Below, piece after piece: positions 12,101 through 23,776 of a DNA stretch of 64,000 nucleotides. Within the stretch, counting starts at the first letter, position 1. Each line of letters opens with the position of its first letter. The translations under genes were made by a program, and so were the position numbers. A model generated the notes under the pieces. The model saw only the letters and a program-made list of their open reading frames with translations, was not told the DNA's origin and did not search any database. The DNA comes from Boesenbergia rotunda (taxonomy: Eukaryota > Streptophyta > Magnoliopsida > Zingiberales > Zingiberaceae), in the NCBI GenBank assembly GCA_024364735.1, contig JAGFNQ010002301.1:231683-295682 (forward strand). The letters run 5' to 3'.

Positions 12101-12355
12101 CAATGTGTCGATCATTTAAAATTTCAAATGCTTCAACAAAATGTTTAAAGTGGCCTACAATACTGCACCAATGTAATTTTTCCCAAAGTCATCTGAACCC
12201 TACAGTTTTTATACATTACAAATTTATTCAGCAAAAATAAGTATAAACATTTTCACAAACTATGTTGTTCTTATCTAAGCCTATCGCTAACATACCTTGG
12301 TGATTAATGCCAATGAAGAAGATGATGAACCACCCACAGACCTTTTTCCTGCCAT
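9121..12355 (-). pseudogene. DUF1985-Ulp1 protease-like transposon gene, copy 2
   Basis: The architecture matches copy 1. Exons deduced from GT/AG borders are 12,296-12,355 (MAGKRSVGG...), 11,978-12,199 (DUF1985 start), 11,115-11,571 (DUF1985 core, fully open), 10,908-11,039, 10,287-10,833 (coiled coil and acidic EEDIEEEKRR tail, open through the point where copy 1 stops), then the Ulp1 exons down to 9,121. The Cys motif MDCAFFVMQYV lies near 9,260. Damage includes a frameshift around 10,750, a 2-bp deletion near 10,190 and loss of the His motif near 9,640, where HFHLL is replaced by unrelated residues. The N-terminal half is better preserved than in copy 1 and the protease half is worse, so the two copies decayed independently. 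Confidence 0.7.
11626..11873. repeat. GGGCCTGAA palindrome cluster inside the Ulp1-like gene, copy 2
   Basis: The cluster is expanded relative to copy 1: about a dozen GGGCCTGAAAT / ATTTCAGGCCC half-sites with CACGTT, CAACGT and TACCGAG linkers, placed in the same intron. Unit number differs between copies, which points to slippage or hairpin-driven expansion. Confidence 0.85.
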
Positions 12356-12702
12356 TATCATAAAAATCAACCCTGCAGAAACCCTAAATCCTACTTTGAT
12401 AGTGCCGAGCAGTCTGGACTTCAACATTAACACTTAAAGCCGCCTCAGGATCACACACTAACACTTTCGATACTTGCCTAGGTTTTGGTTGGGCGAAGGG
12501 ATTCGAGGGATGAGCTCACGACTAAAGCACAACTAGGGCACGCACAATGTCCTCCTCCTTCGACAATACCATTTACGTTGTTGCGCTGAGAGAGAATGGA
12601 CAAAAATTCTACTACCTGGCCATCCGAACCATAAATTATTACTTTACTGTAAAAGTGGTTCGGATGTCTTGAAAATGTGAAACGAAAAAGGTATTTTCTG
12701 GC

Positions 12703-12819
12703 GGGAGGGGTATAATAGGAAGTTCACTTAAGGGCATGCGCCCTTTGGTAAATTAGAAACCATGGTATGTGAATTGGTAATTTCCAATTCTTATGTACGC
12801 CCTTTGGTAAATTGCCGTT
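12703..12819 (+). repeat. Right terminal sequence of Ulp1 transposon, copy 2
   Basis: It runs from GGGGTATAATAGGAAG to CCCTTTGGTAAATTGCCGTT, with the repeated CCTTTGGTAA motif. It aligns with 7,437-7,552 and 43,466-43,584. The bases after GCCGTT differ in all three places, which fixes the end to within one or two bases. Confidence 0.75.
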
Positions 12820-13186
12820 TGTCAACGAGTGGACTGATGAAAAAGTTTATCAAGGAGATCTTTGATAAAGAAGAGATTTGTGTGGTGAAGCTTATCGGGA
12901 GTATCATCGATACAAATGCTAGTATAGGCTAGAATGTAGTGATTGCTAACAAAGATGGCATCGAAGAGGCTGATCAATCAGGCCGAGGCTTCCACATAAG
13001 ATCTGGAATCATAATTATTTTGAGAAATGCTAGAGAAAAAGATGAGACTACATACATTTTTCTCACACAAAAAGTACACGTCTATCTACAACAAACAATT
13101 ATCGATTGGTGCAGATAATCTTCCTCTGGACTATCTCCTAATGCTACTTTAAATTGGAGGGCGAATTCTCTCCACCATCGAGAGAA
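12820..13186. other. Unassigned, possible gypsy 3' remnant
   Basis: No intact gene. A short frame at 12,823-12,930 (KKFIKEIFDKEEICVVKLIG) is unrecognised. The stretch just before the following LTR-like sequence (GGAGGGCGAATTCTCTCCACC) resembles the 3' end of Gypsy polyproteins, so this may be the tail of a lost element. Confidence 0.3.
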
Positions 13187-13701
13187 TGATGTGGGAATGG
13201 AAAAGATAATTTTTTTGTATTTTTGTATTATTTTTTATCAAGTTTAGTATTTAGGATAGTTTTATTCATTTATTTCTTTTATATTTTGGATCTTTGAGTA
13301 TGTTTAGGATATTTTGTATTTGTTATTTCAGATATTTATGGGTTATGTTGTTAAAAAATTTACTTTTCTAATAAGGTTTCTTTCTTTCTTTACAAGATAG
13401 GAATTAATGTCCATATACGAGAATTTCTTTCCTTTAATTTCTTTGAGTCTCAGAGTCTAGAGTCTATATAAATAATTGTCTAGGTCATTGTAAGACAACC
13501 TTTGATTAATAAAAATTCGGCCAAGTGATTCTTCTTTTTCCCAAAACTCTGTAGTTTTTGGATGACAATTTCTTGGTATTCGTGCGTTTATCAATAGGTT
13601 TAGAAAGTCATTTCTGGTATTCATGAGTGAATCAATAGATTCGATAGTCGATTTCGATATTTGTGGTGGATCAACGAAATTGATAGTTATCCTTTGCATC
13701 A
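13187..13701 (+). repeat. Gypsy-type LTR remnant
   Basis: It begins TGATGTGGGAATGG and ends TAGTTATCCTTTGCATCA. The end resembles that of the 14,715-15,316 LTR (AATCATTATCCTGC...GCATCA). A TATATAAATAA promoter-like box sits at about 13,465, followed by a short transcribed-leader-like region. No PBS follows and no clear target duplication is seen, so it is a solo or truncated LTR of a related Gypsy family. Confidence 0.55.
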
Positions 13702-14714
13702 CATAGGTTCCTGCATGACTTGTTTGACGATCCACGTGGATATTCTCTTTCGATGACTATATAAGGTTCAACTGACGGTAGATAAATGTATGATTTTTTT
13801 TCTCACATGAGTAGGTCACTGTTCTCTATTGAGCTTCTTTCTCGTGCACCAGTGAGCCCCATCTTTCAGTTCAATGTTGACTTGACCATTGAGGTGGTCA
13901 CGCTAGTTATGCCAACACTGGCTGACTAGAGTAAATTTGTAGGAATTCAAGCATTGTCCAACCAAACGATGGACACAACCGCGACTAACAAAAGCTGAGA
14001 GGAGGGACCCAAGCATGCTGAGGGGGTGATGTAGTAGAAATTATCGATTTTGTTGATTTACATATGAATAACAAAAGAAATCTTTTAAACCCTATTGATT
14101 CTCATAGAATATCAAGAGATAGGTAATCAAACTCGACATTTGAAAAGAAACGACGAGATCACACATTTTTATTGATTCAAAACTATCTCATAAATGAGTA
14201 AACAAATATTAATTAAATATACTCAAATGCTAATATTGTGAAAGATAAAAATATCCCTAAATTCTAAATCTGAAAAATAATGATAAATATAAAAAGGGCA
14301 AGTCTTCTTTCGAGTCTCCGAAAAGGCTCTAAATGATGCGGATTGTAGATTTTCAAATGAGGTTCAATTTGATATTTTGATCATGGCATGGCTCATACCG
14401 GATCAAAAATTATGACCTATATATGTGCGCTCTGTCGTCTCGCATTAGTAGCGCACCATTACACTTTGACATTGTTGGCTCTAAATTATCTTGAACATTG
14501 TTATCGATCAAGTTGGTTATAAATCAGTGGCATTCCCATGCTCTAATAGATTTGAATCTCTCAAGGATATAGAATAAATATTAATCTTCATTCTAAACCA
14601 CGAATATTTAGTTAGTTTTTCAAATGATGATAGTTTTACAAGATAAGATTATTTGGTAAACTTTAGGCGACGAGTTCTAATCAAGTTTAAGTAATGATCA
14701 ATTCACTAACTTTA
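13702..14714. other. Intergenic, no gene seen
   Basis: AT-rich sequence with many stops on both strands. The first 300 bases look like decayed repeat DNA. The last bases (CTTTA, 14,710-14,714) are the left target duplication of the Gypsy element that follows. Confidence 0.5.
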
Positions 14715-15316
14715 TGATGCAGGTCCGATCTAGGTTGAAGTTCAATATAATCCTTTAAATTTAAAAGGAGCATAACTTTTAATTCGGGACTCGGAATCAA
14801 GTTGTCTATGCCCATACGTTCAGAATTCGAAAATCTACATTTGTTATAGATGAAACCATAATCGCCTATTTTTTGGATCCTATTTCCGCCATTTAACTCC
14901 TTTTTGGAGCATTTTTGTTATTTTTAGTAATTTTTATTTTTAGGTATTTAGGATAATTTTGATAGTTTTAGTATTTATTGGAGAAAACATGTCTTGATTC
15001 GTGTCCTATTTTGAGTTAAGATCGTTTAGTTACAAACTTTTTTTCAGGTAAAGATCTAATTCTTTCTTTATAAGATTATAATTAAGATCTTTTAATTATA
15101 ATTTTTTTTTATTTGGGTCTTAGGTTGTAGTATAAATAGGAGTCTTATCTAGGTGTTGAGGAATCATCCTCAATTCATAATAAAATCTTCTTATTGTGGT
15201 GAAACTCGAAGAACGTCATGTTTCTCTTTGTTTTTTAGGAGGATCCTCTACTTGTTTTCTCCGCCATCTTCTTTTCTCGGAGTTCGATAGGATAATCATT
15301 ATCCTGCTAAGCATCA
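14715..15316 (+). repeat. 5' LTR of Gypsy E0
   Basis: It starts TGATGCAGGTCC and ends CTAAGCATCA. TATAAATAGG at 15,131-15,140 is a TATA box. It is matched by 19,584-20,190 with many substitutions, so the insertion is old. Confidence 0.8.
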
Positions 15317-15317
15317 A

Positions 15318-15328
15318 TTGGTATCAGA
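15318..15328 (+). other. Primer-binding site of Gypsy E0
   Basis: TTGGTATCAGA directly follows the 5' LTR and matches the usual initiator Met-tRNA primer site (TGGTATCAGAGC) for its first ten bases. Confidence 0.7.
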
Positions 15329-15784
15329 TCGACGTAATCAGGTCATCGTCAGATCTAATAGTGAGTCATTGTGGTCGTAGCCAAGGTCGCAACAATAGGC
15401 AGGCCTCGATGGAGGAAGCCAAGCATCGTGGCCGTAACATCCATGACATAATCACGATTGAAGATTTACAGAGGTAAGTAGCAGGGCAAACCCAGCATCT
15501 AGCAGCGTGGGATTGCGATGTTCGTGAGAATTTAGATCATAGATCTAAGTCGTGTTTCGAGAACCCATATCACGCGCGGGATACATCATAGGGATGTCGT
15601 GGGTGAAAGGAGCTTGCTAGAGACTTCGAATTTTGGAATCTGCCCGAATTTTCTAATTCGTTGTGGAGCGGATCTTCATCTACAAGCAAGTTCCAGACCG
15701 GTTAAAGATGAAGTTAATTGCCATCCGACTCAAGGGGCGTTAGCATGGTAGGAACAGATGCGGTGCTCTCATGACAAGCAAGGT

Positions 15785-16290
15785 ACACCTCAAATAACAG
15801 ACTGGGAAATTATGAAGGAAAAAAATGAAAGAACACTTTCGTCCTTATGCCTACATCCAAACCCTATTCCAACGACGTCACTAGTTAAGATAAGGGGCAA
15901 GATCGATTGACGAATATACCAATGAGTTTTTCTAGCTAGTGGCCTGAAATGATTTACCTGAGACGGAGCAGAAGATGGCACGATACTTTGGGGGCCTGCA
16001 TTTGGCTTGTAAGATGCCTTCAGTCTTCATTCATTTTCAACGGTGTCAGAGGCCTTTCAATGTGCACTGGCGGTTGAAAGGCAACAAAATCGATTATAGA
16101 CAGGGAAAAATGACCGGAACAGTCGGTCAGCTCGCTCTCAAAATTCTCGTCCTTCTCTGCAGCCACGCAGCAACCACCGCAGTGGGCACCACAGCGATCA
16201 CCACAAGTTAACTCTAAGTCCTCTATTAGATGTTATCAATGTAATGAACATGGACATATGACGCATAAATGCAGGAATCCTTCTTCTACT
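15785..16290 (+). pseudogene. Gypsy gag remnant with zinc knuckle (E0)
   Basis: Broken frames spell gag features: KMKEHFRPYAYIQTLFQR, then ARSIDEYTNEF, then ETEQKMARYFGGLH, as in the retrotransposon gag domain. A CCHC zinc knuckle (CYQCNEHGHMTHKC) lies at about 16,228-16,270. Gag forms the cytoplasmic particle that packages element RNA, and the knuckle binds nucleic acid. Frames shift at least twice and several stops interrupt it, so no product is expected. Confidence 0.75.
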
Positions 16291-16399
16291 AATATGAATG
16301 CCAAAAGCTTGTTGATCAAGGAAGAGGTGATAGAAGATACAACAGCTATTGGCGATCCAATGTATGATGCATCTAACAAAGTGATTTATGGTGATGGCC

Positions 16400-18180
16400 A
16401 TGAGACCTTGGTCGTTCATAAGAATCTGCTGACTCCCAAGGGTGATTCGGGGGATGATTGGTTGAGAACCAATATTTTTTACACTAACTGCACCATCGCG
16501 GGTAAAGTTTGCAAGATGATTATCGACAACAGCAGTTGTGAGAACATAATATCCACGGAGGCCGTCCAGAAATTAAAACTAAAGACATATCATCATCCTA
16601 AGCCCTACAAGTTATCCTAACTGAATAAAGAAAGTGAGATAACAGTAGACCGGCGATGTCTCGCTTGTTTCTCAATTGGCAAATATGTTGATAATATTTG
16701 GTGTGATATGGTGGTCATGGATACATGCCATGTATTATTGGGGTGGCCTTGGCAGTATGATCGCAGTGTTGTTCATGATGGACGAAAGAATACGTATACC
16801 CTTTACGTCAAGGGAAAAAATATTGTGTTGTTGTCGCGACGGGAAAGATCTACTCCAATTCCGGTGGCTAAAATACTAATACGCTTTCTATATCCAAGTT
16901 TTTAGATGAAATAGAGCATGAATTTGTATATGCTTTGCTACCGTGCCATAGCGTTGCTTATGCCACGGACCCTAATTTACTGGCCAAATATAACACTTGT
17001 TAGTAGATTTTGATGAGTCAATGCTAGATGATCTTCCTTCTGGGATACCGCCAAATTGACCTTGTTCCAGGGTCAAGTTTTCCTAATATGAAAGCTTATC
17101 GCCTTAGCTCTAAGGAAGCTGAAGAATTGCAGAATCAGGTGTTGGAGTTGTTGAAAAAGGACAGATCTGAGAAAGTATGAGCCTCTATGTAGTTCCTGCC
17201 CTCCTAGTGCAAAAAAGGATGACTTATGTCATATGTGTGTTGATTTTATAGCCATCAACAGGATTGCAGTGAAATATAAGTTTCCAATTTCCCACTTGGA
17301 TGACATATTGGATCAACTATCCGATTTTAAGGTATTCTCTAAAATTGACCTTTAAAGCGAAAACCACCAATTCTGAATAAGACGATGATGAATGGAAGAT
17401 GACATTCAGAACGTAACACGGGCTATATGAGTGGATGGTCATGCATTCCAATGTGCCCAACACCTTCATGAGGTTTATGTATCACAGGTCTTGCGGCCCT
17501 TTATGGGAAAGTTTGTGGTGGTATACTTCGACGACATCTACATTTACAGTCCAACATGGGCATCACACCTCAATCATCACCATGCTATCTTCGAAAAGAT
17601 GAAAACAAAGTGCTTATTTATAAACAAGAAGAAGTGCTCTTTCTTTGCTACCTCGATATCTTTTCTTGACTTTATTGTGTCTACTAATGGTGTACATGTA
17701 GACCACACCAAGATAGACGTAATCTTGGAGTGGCCTCAACCGAGGACCTTGTACGATGTCAGAAGTTTCATTGGCTTGGCTTCTTTCTACCATCGGTTCA
17801 TCAAGAATTTCAGCACTTTGACTGCTCGTATCATCGAGTGTCTCAAGGGAAGGGATTTTAAGTGTTCTGAAGAAGCGAAGGCTAGATTTCAACTGGTCAA
17901 ACAAAGGATGATTGAAGCACCAGTTCTATCCCTTCTTGATTTTGACAAGGTATTTGAGGTAAATTGTGTTCCATCCATCATAGGTATTGGGGGTGTTTTC
18001 AGCCAATATGGCCGACCAATTGCGTACTTCAGCGAGAAGCTCTCCAGGTCCAAGAAAAATTATTATATCTACGACTTAGAGTTCTATGCCATTGTATAGT
18101 CCCTGAAGCATTGTTGACATTACCTGTAATAGAAGGAGTCCATCCTCTTTACTGATCCTGAAGCATTAAAGTACATCAAT
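16400..18180 (+). pseudogene. Gypsy protease, RT and RNase H remnant (E0)
   Basis: The protease region (about 16,480-16,620) reads CKMIIDNSSCENIIS; the expected Asp-Ser-Gly triad has become Asp-Asn-Ser. RT follows: a decayed fingers region near 17,220-17,360, then an open stretch at 17,431-18,099 with VVVYFDDIYIYS (active site YFDD instead of the usual Y-L/I-DD), FLDFIVSTNGVHVD, and the RNase H start (GRPIAYFSEKLSRSK). The order PR-RT-RH identifies Ty3/Gypsy. Stops and shifts flank the open stretch. Confidence 0.8.
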
Positions 18181-18189
18181 GGTTAACAC

Positions 18190-19597
18190 AATCTGAGCAG
18201 GTGACATGACAAGTGGGTGGCGTACTTGCAAGAGTTCACCTTTACACTAAGGCACCAAGTTGGAAGTCTGGACCGTGTTGTTGATTCCCTGAGTTGGCGT
18301 TCTTCATTACTCTCTTCCATGAGTGCCAGCGTTGCAGGCTTTAAGATTTTTCTAGATATGTATGCGGCCAACCTATCATTTGAAAGGATATTCTAGGAGG
18401 TACATGATGGTCACCGACATGATTTTATTTTACATAATGGTTTTCTATTTCATGGGTTACAATTGTGCATTCCAGACTGCTCTCTCAGGCAACAGATTAT
18501 GAGCGAGCTTCATAACGAGCTACACTTCGAGCATGATAAAATATTGGCCCTCCTCTTTGCCAATTTTATTGGCCAAAATTGACCAGCGATGTATCTCACT
18601 TGGTCGACCAATGCTCTGTGTTCCAGCAGTCCAAGGGGGTTCTCACTGATACAAGCTTGTACACTCCCCTACCAGTTCCTAAAGCTCCTTAGAGAGATGT
18701 CAGCATGGATTTTGTACTGGGATTACCGCTCACCCAATGAGCATCAGATTCAGTTCTTGTTATGGTTGACAAATTCTCAAAGATGACACATTTCGTAGCT
18801 TACAGGAAGACTATGGATGCTGCCTGGATTGCCTATCTTTACTTCAAGAAGATCGTGTGTTTACATGGCCTTCCTCAGTCCATGACTTCATATCAAGATA
18901 CCAAGTTCATTAGTAACTTCTTAAGAAGCTTATAGGGAAAATTAGGAATGCAATTGAACTTCAGTAGTGCTTACCACCCTCAAACAAATGGACAAATCAA
19001 GGTGGTGAATCGGAGTTTAGGCAATCTTCTAAAATGCCTCACAAATATGAAACCAAAGCAATGAGACTTGACGTTACCTCAAGCAGAGTTTGTCTATAAC
19101 AAAACGAGAAACAAGACCACAGAATTGAGTCCTTTTGAGATTGTCCATGGCCAGAATCCATTGAGGGTTCTGGATTTAGACCCTATGCCATGAGTAGGGA
19201 AAATTAATCTTAAAGTGGATGAGATGTTAGAGTATCTTTGGGGTATTCATGAGCAGGTGAAACTAACAATTATGGAAAGCAATACTAAGTATAAGGCTTG
19301 AGTCAATAGTCATCGTCAATGGGTGGTTTTGAGATTGAAGATCTTGTCTGGGTTGTATTGACTCGTGATCGTTTCCCTGTTGGAGAATTCAATAAGTTAA
19401 ACGACCGAAAGATTGGATCGTACGAGATACATCAGAAGATCAATTACAATGTTTATAGGTTCCGCCTTCCTAGTCATTTAAAGACGTTTGATGTCTTCAA
19501 CGTGAAGCACTTGACTTCGTACTCGATGAATACTGATGAAGTTGCTATGAACTCGAGGATGAGTTTTTTCAACCTGTGGAGACTGATACAGGCCTAA
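18190..19597 (+). pseudogene. Gypsy integrase remnant (E0)
   Basis: Recognisable pieces are the zinc-binding region (LRQQIMSELHNELHFEHD, about 18,480-18,540), a core segment near 18,840-19,120 with LHGLPQSM, LNFSSAYHPQTNGQIKVV and ELSPFEIVHG, and the C-terminal part at 19,319-19,560 (LVWVVLTRDRFPVGEFNKL, then FDVFNVKHL). The first catalytic Asp of the core (usual SD-x-D-x-KF) is replaced by Tyr. Integrase would join element cDNA to the chromosome; this copy is dead through stops and frameshifts. Confidence 0.8.
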
Positions 19598-20190
19598 TCC
19601 AAGTTGAAACCCAATATGACCCTTTAAACTTCAAAAGGGAAAAACTTTTGATTAAGCACTCGGAATCAGGCTCTGTCTACGGCTACGCGTCCAAAATTCG
19701 AAAACCTGCATTTGTTATTGGTGAAATCATAATCGCTAATTTTTCGGACCCTATTTCCGTCGTTTAACTCCTTTTCGGAGTACTTTTGCTATTTTTTGGT
19801 AATTTATATTTTTTAGGTATTTAGGATAATTTTGATATTCTTGGTATTTATAGGAGAAGATTGCCTTGATCTGCATCTTGTTTTGAGTAATGATCGTTTA
19901 GTTACAAACTTTCCTTTTCGGGTAAAGATCTTTCTCCTTTCTTTACAAGATTGGAATTAAGATCTTTTAATTATAACTTTTTTCTTTTATTTGGGTCTTA
20001 AGTTGTAGTATAAATATAAGTCCTATCTAGGTGTTGAGAAATTATCCTCTAATATTCATATAAAATCTTCTTATTATGGTGAAACTCGAAAAACGGTCTA
20101 TTTCTCTTTATTTTTTAGGAGGATGCTCTACTTGTTCTCTCCTTCATCTTTTTTTATCGGAGGCTCATAGGATAATCACTATCTTGTCCA
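19584..20190 (+). repeat. 3' LTR of Gypsy E0 (last 6 bp displaced)
   Basis: It starts TGATACAGG, aligns along its length with 14,715-15,316 and is interrupted at 20,190 by Copia E1. Its terminal GCGTCA reappears at 33,430-33,435 on the far side of E1. Confidence 0.8.
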
Positions 20191-20483
20191 TGTTAAAAGA
20201 AAGGAATAGAAATATATGTTAAAAAGGAAGGAATAGAAAGAGAATAACAAAGAAAATGAGCAATGATAAATCTTATTATTCATTCATTTTTGTCTCTAAG
20301 GATAATACCCTATATATAGGGTATAACAGTATTTGGTCAATTAACCCATTAATAAAATTATTAAAATAGAATTATTCTAATAATTATAACATAATTATTC
20401 TAATAATTCCTAATTATATTTGATCCGATGATTTGATTTGGTCATTCCAATTATATTGAATGAATCTCTTTTACCTCCTAACA
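20191..20483 (-). repeat. 3' LTR of Copia E1
   Basis: On the minus strand it begins TGTTAGGAGGTAAAAGAG. It matches 33,173-33,424. A TATATATAGGG-like box lies near 20,312. The left end has a short local duplication: TGTTAAAA...AAGGAATAGAA occurs at 20,191 and again at 20,217, so the true edge is one of these; the GTCCA duplication favours 20,191. Confidence 0.7.
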
Positions 20484-20486
20484 AAC

Positions 20487-21391
20487 TCAGTGGGAGATCT
20501 TCGATGTTGAATTTGCTTGCTAACTTATTAAAATGTTATCTGGATAATGGTTTAGTAATGATATCAAGAATTTGATCTTTTGTAGAAATATAAGAGACGA
20601 ATAACTGTTTAGTTGTTACACATTCTCGAACAAAATGAAAATTAATTTTCACATATTTTGTACGAGCATGAAAGATTGGATTAGCTGTGAGATATGTAGC
20701 TCCAATATTGTCACACCAAATTTTTAGTGCATTATTTGATGCAAGATGGAGTTCAGAAAGAAGCGATTGAAGCTAAATAATTTCAGACACTGTATTAGCT
20801 ATACCTTTATATTCAACCTCAGTACTTGAACGAGATATCGTAGGATGTTTTTTTGAATTCCAAGAGATAATATTTTATCCAAGAAAGCATATCCACTTGT
20901 AGTTCGTCTGTCTTCATGAGAGTTTGCCCAATGCATCGCTATATGCATGTAAATCTCTAGATGATTGACAATATAAAAGAACACCATGTACAATAATACC
21001 TTTGATATAACGAAGTATTCTTTTTACCAATTTTGCTCATTTGGAGCATGCATAAATTGACAAGCACGATTTACTAAAAAGATAATATTAAGTCGTGTGA
21101 TAGTGACATATTGTAAGACTTCAATAATACTTCGATAAATTTATGGATCATACAGAGTAGGAATGGATTAAGTTATAGAGTTGTTTATAGCAATTGGTGT
21201 AGAAACTGAGCATGCTCCATCCATTCTGGCTCTTTGGAGAATCCCAATAATGTATTTGCTCTGAGAGAGGAGATATCCTTCCTTATGTGGAATAAGTTCA
21301 ATACTAAGAAAAAAAATAAGGATAGCCCAAATCTCGAGTAGGAAATTCTTGATTAAGAAGACTTAATAAAATTGTGATATCCTTTTGATAT
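20487..21391 (-). pseudogene. Copia E1 RT C-terminus and RNase H remnant
   Basis: Translated leftward in broken frames: an RT thumb-like segment near 21,310-21,380 (NQEFPTRDLG), a SQSKYI-like segment, and a Copia RNase H tail near 20,580-20,760 (ATYLTANPIFHARTKYVKIN, then FHFVREC). Multiple stops and shifts. It is the continuation of the pol remnant right of 30,521. Confidence 0.7.
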
Positions 21392-22697
21392 CCATAATTT
21401 TATAAAACAAACCACACTTGGTTTATTTTATAACTTGAACCAAACAATTTGGTTCTCCCTTTTAATGTGGCCGGCCAAACAAAGAGGGTAGGGACCCTCT
21501 TTGGCCGGCCAAACCCAAGCCAAGATCATATGAATTAAACTCATTTAATTCGTCCAATAAGCCTTCAAAAGACTTAGCCATTTTATGCTTCCGATGTGTC
21601 TCTGAAAAATTCAGATTCGACTTATCTCTCTTGATCGGAAAATTCAATTTTCAACTCGTTTTAAATCCCTCGGATTACTCATAGTGAGTGTGACTAAATA
21701 GACTTTCGATTTATGTTGGCCATCTATAATTAACCAATTATAGAATGATCATGAGTGGCACCTAGTAGTACATCATGATCCCCAATTAATCGAAAGATCA
21801 ACGGTTGACCTCAGAAATAATTCTGAAACCCTTCAGCAGCTATAATGAATCATGCCTCATTCCTTTCACCATCTTATACCCACTTGGTTCAGGACACGGT
21901 CTATGTGTGTCAGTCCCCACTAGGCTGACTATATCACACCTAGCCCAAGTAATATTTTTCTCGTCATACGGATTCTAATTACTCTCATGTATCTGAGAGA
22001 TTCATACTCTGAACATGTGATGCTCTGGCCAGATGCTTCGAGTAACAATCCGACGATAGGCCTTGGGTATACATCTCCTCACAAGGAGTGGTGAATCCTT
22101 TGTAGGTTGTTCAAACATCTTCGGGCACTTCGGCTTATACCCAACCATCCTGGGTCCACACATCCTTGGAGATGCTTGCTTAAGATGTCAAAGTATAAGT
22201 CTTCATGACCAAGATGACTTGAACACCGCAAGTCAAAGGAACATCGCACTTAAGCTGCAGTAAGAACTTCATTGACATATCTATATGTAGATTACCATAT
22301 AAAGTTTTACAGCTAGTCATTCCAATGAACTAGTTCCCTTAACTAGCATTCATGTTTATCTCCGGGCATCCCAATGTCACCAGCCAGTGAGAATCAGCTG
22401 ATTAGAGAATAACCCATGCTAGCCTCAACAGAATTGATAGTGTCCGTATTTATCAATTCATCGACTAGGGACAATTTCAATACTTCACAATTGCACATGT
22501 AGAGATAATCACTAGTTGTGAATTCATCACAAATTCTCTCATGCTGTGAATTGTATTGCGGACATTCAGTAAATGAGTTTAAGATCTCAATCAAATACAT
22601 AAACATGTATACTTAAATAGTGAATATTCATTTATTAAAATAAATGATTACAATCATAAGGCGATTGCCTTAGGACACTTCTCTCATATCACTAACA
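21392..22697 (-). repeat. Partial 3' LTR of Copia E2
   Basis: On the minus strand it begins TGTTAGTGATATGAGAG right after a polypurine AAGTGGGAG tract (22,698-22,708). It matches 45,316 onwards and 59,608 onwards. The part containing the TATA box and U5 is missing. Confidence 0.85.
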
Positions 22698-22771
22698 AAC
22701 TCCCACTTGGCCTAATGCCAATCGCTATGGTATCCAATACCACAGGCTCTAACATGACCCTCAAACTTGCT

Positions 22772-23743
22772 TTAAGGCAAGGCCTTAGTTAAAGGATCCG
22801 CTAAATTCCTTTCAGTGGGAATTTTCTCAATTTGTATATCATTCCTACTTATAATCTCTCTGATCAGATGATAACGGCGAAGCACATGTTTGGATCGCTG
22901 ATGAGACCTTGGTTCCTTTGCTTGTGCAATAGCTCCATTGTTGTCGCAGTAAACCGATATTGCTTCATCAATGGTTGGAACCACACCAAATTCTGTGACA
23001 AACTTCTTGATCCAGACTGCTTCCTTTGCTGCTTCCGAAGCTGCAATATATTCCGCTTTCGTGGTAGAATCCGCTACAGTGTCTTGCTTGGAACTCTTCC
23101 AACTTATTGCGCCACCATTCAAAGTAAATACGTATCCAGACTGAGATTTGGAGTCATCCTTATCTGTCTGGAAACTGGCAGCTGTATACTCACGTATTAC
23201 CATATCTCCTTCTCCATATATTAGGAACACATCCTTAGTTCTTCTTAAGTACTTAAGGATTGTCTTGACAGCCGCCCAATGATCCATTCCTGGATCAGAC
23301 TGGTATCTGCTCGTGACGCTCAGAGCATACGATACATCGGGCCTAGTATATAACATAGCATACATGATAGATCCTATCGCGGATGCATAAGGAATCTTAT
23401 TCATGCAAATCCTCTCGTCTTCTGTGTGCGGACACATAGACTTTGAAAGGTTGATCCCATGCCTGATGGGAAGGTAACCTTTCTTGGATTCTGACATGCT
23501 AAACCTTTTTAGCACTCGATCTATATATGTAGACTGTGAAAGACTAAGCAATCGTTTTGATCTATCTCTATAGATTCTAATTCCAAGGATATAGGTTGCT
23601 TCTCCCAGGTCTTTCATGGAGAAAGTTTTGGACAACCAAATTTTAACTGACTGTAAGACTGATATATCGTTTCCTATAAGTAATATGTCATCGACATATA
23701 ATACTAGGAATACGACTGCACTCCCACTAACCTTCTTGTACAC
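22772..23743 (-). pseudogene. Copia E2 RT C-terminal half and RNase H
   Basis: The 323-residue open segment starts just upstream of the RT active site (LYVDDILLIGND near residues 16-27) and continues with DLGEATYILGIRIYRD, PDVSYALSVTSRY and the RNase H domain. Landmarks include SGYVFTLNGGAISWKS, TAEYIAASEAAKEAVWIKK and YCDNNGAIAQAKEP, ending ERNLADPLTKALP. RT copies element RNA and RNase H removes the template. Copia order is shown by integrase lying upstream. An in-frame stop at 23,744-23,776 separates it from the RT N-terminal half, so the element is defective. Confidence 0.85.
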
Positions 23744-23776
23744 ACAAGGTTCGTCAGGATTTTGTGAGAAATCAAA

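Larger units (their letters stand above)
8308..12819 (-). mobile_element. Ulp1/DUF1985 transposon, copy 2 (left end in gap)
   Basis: This is a tandem, same-orientation relative of 3,240-7,552 with the same order: palindrome cluster, seed satellite monomer, Ulp1-like gene on the minus strand, intronic palindrome cluster, and terminus ending CTTTGGTAAATTGCCGTT at 12,819. It retains about 115 bp upstream of the gene (12,433-12,550) that copy 1 has lost. Divergence between copies is modest, with many small indels, so duplication was not very recent. Confidence 0.7.
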
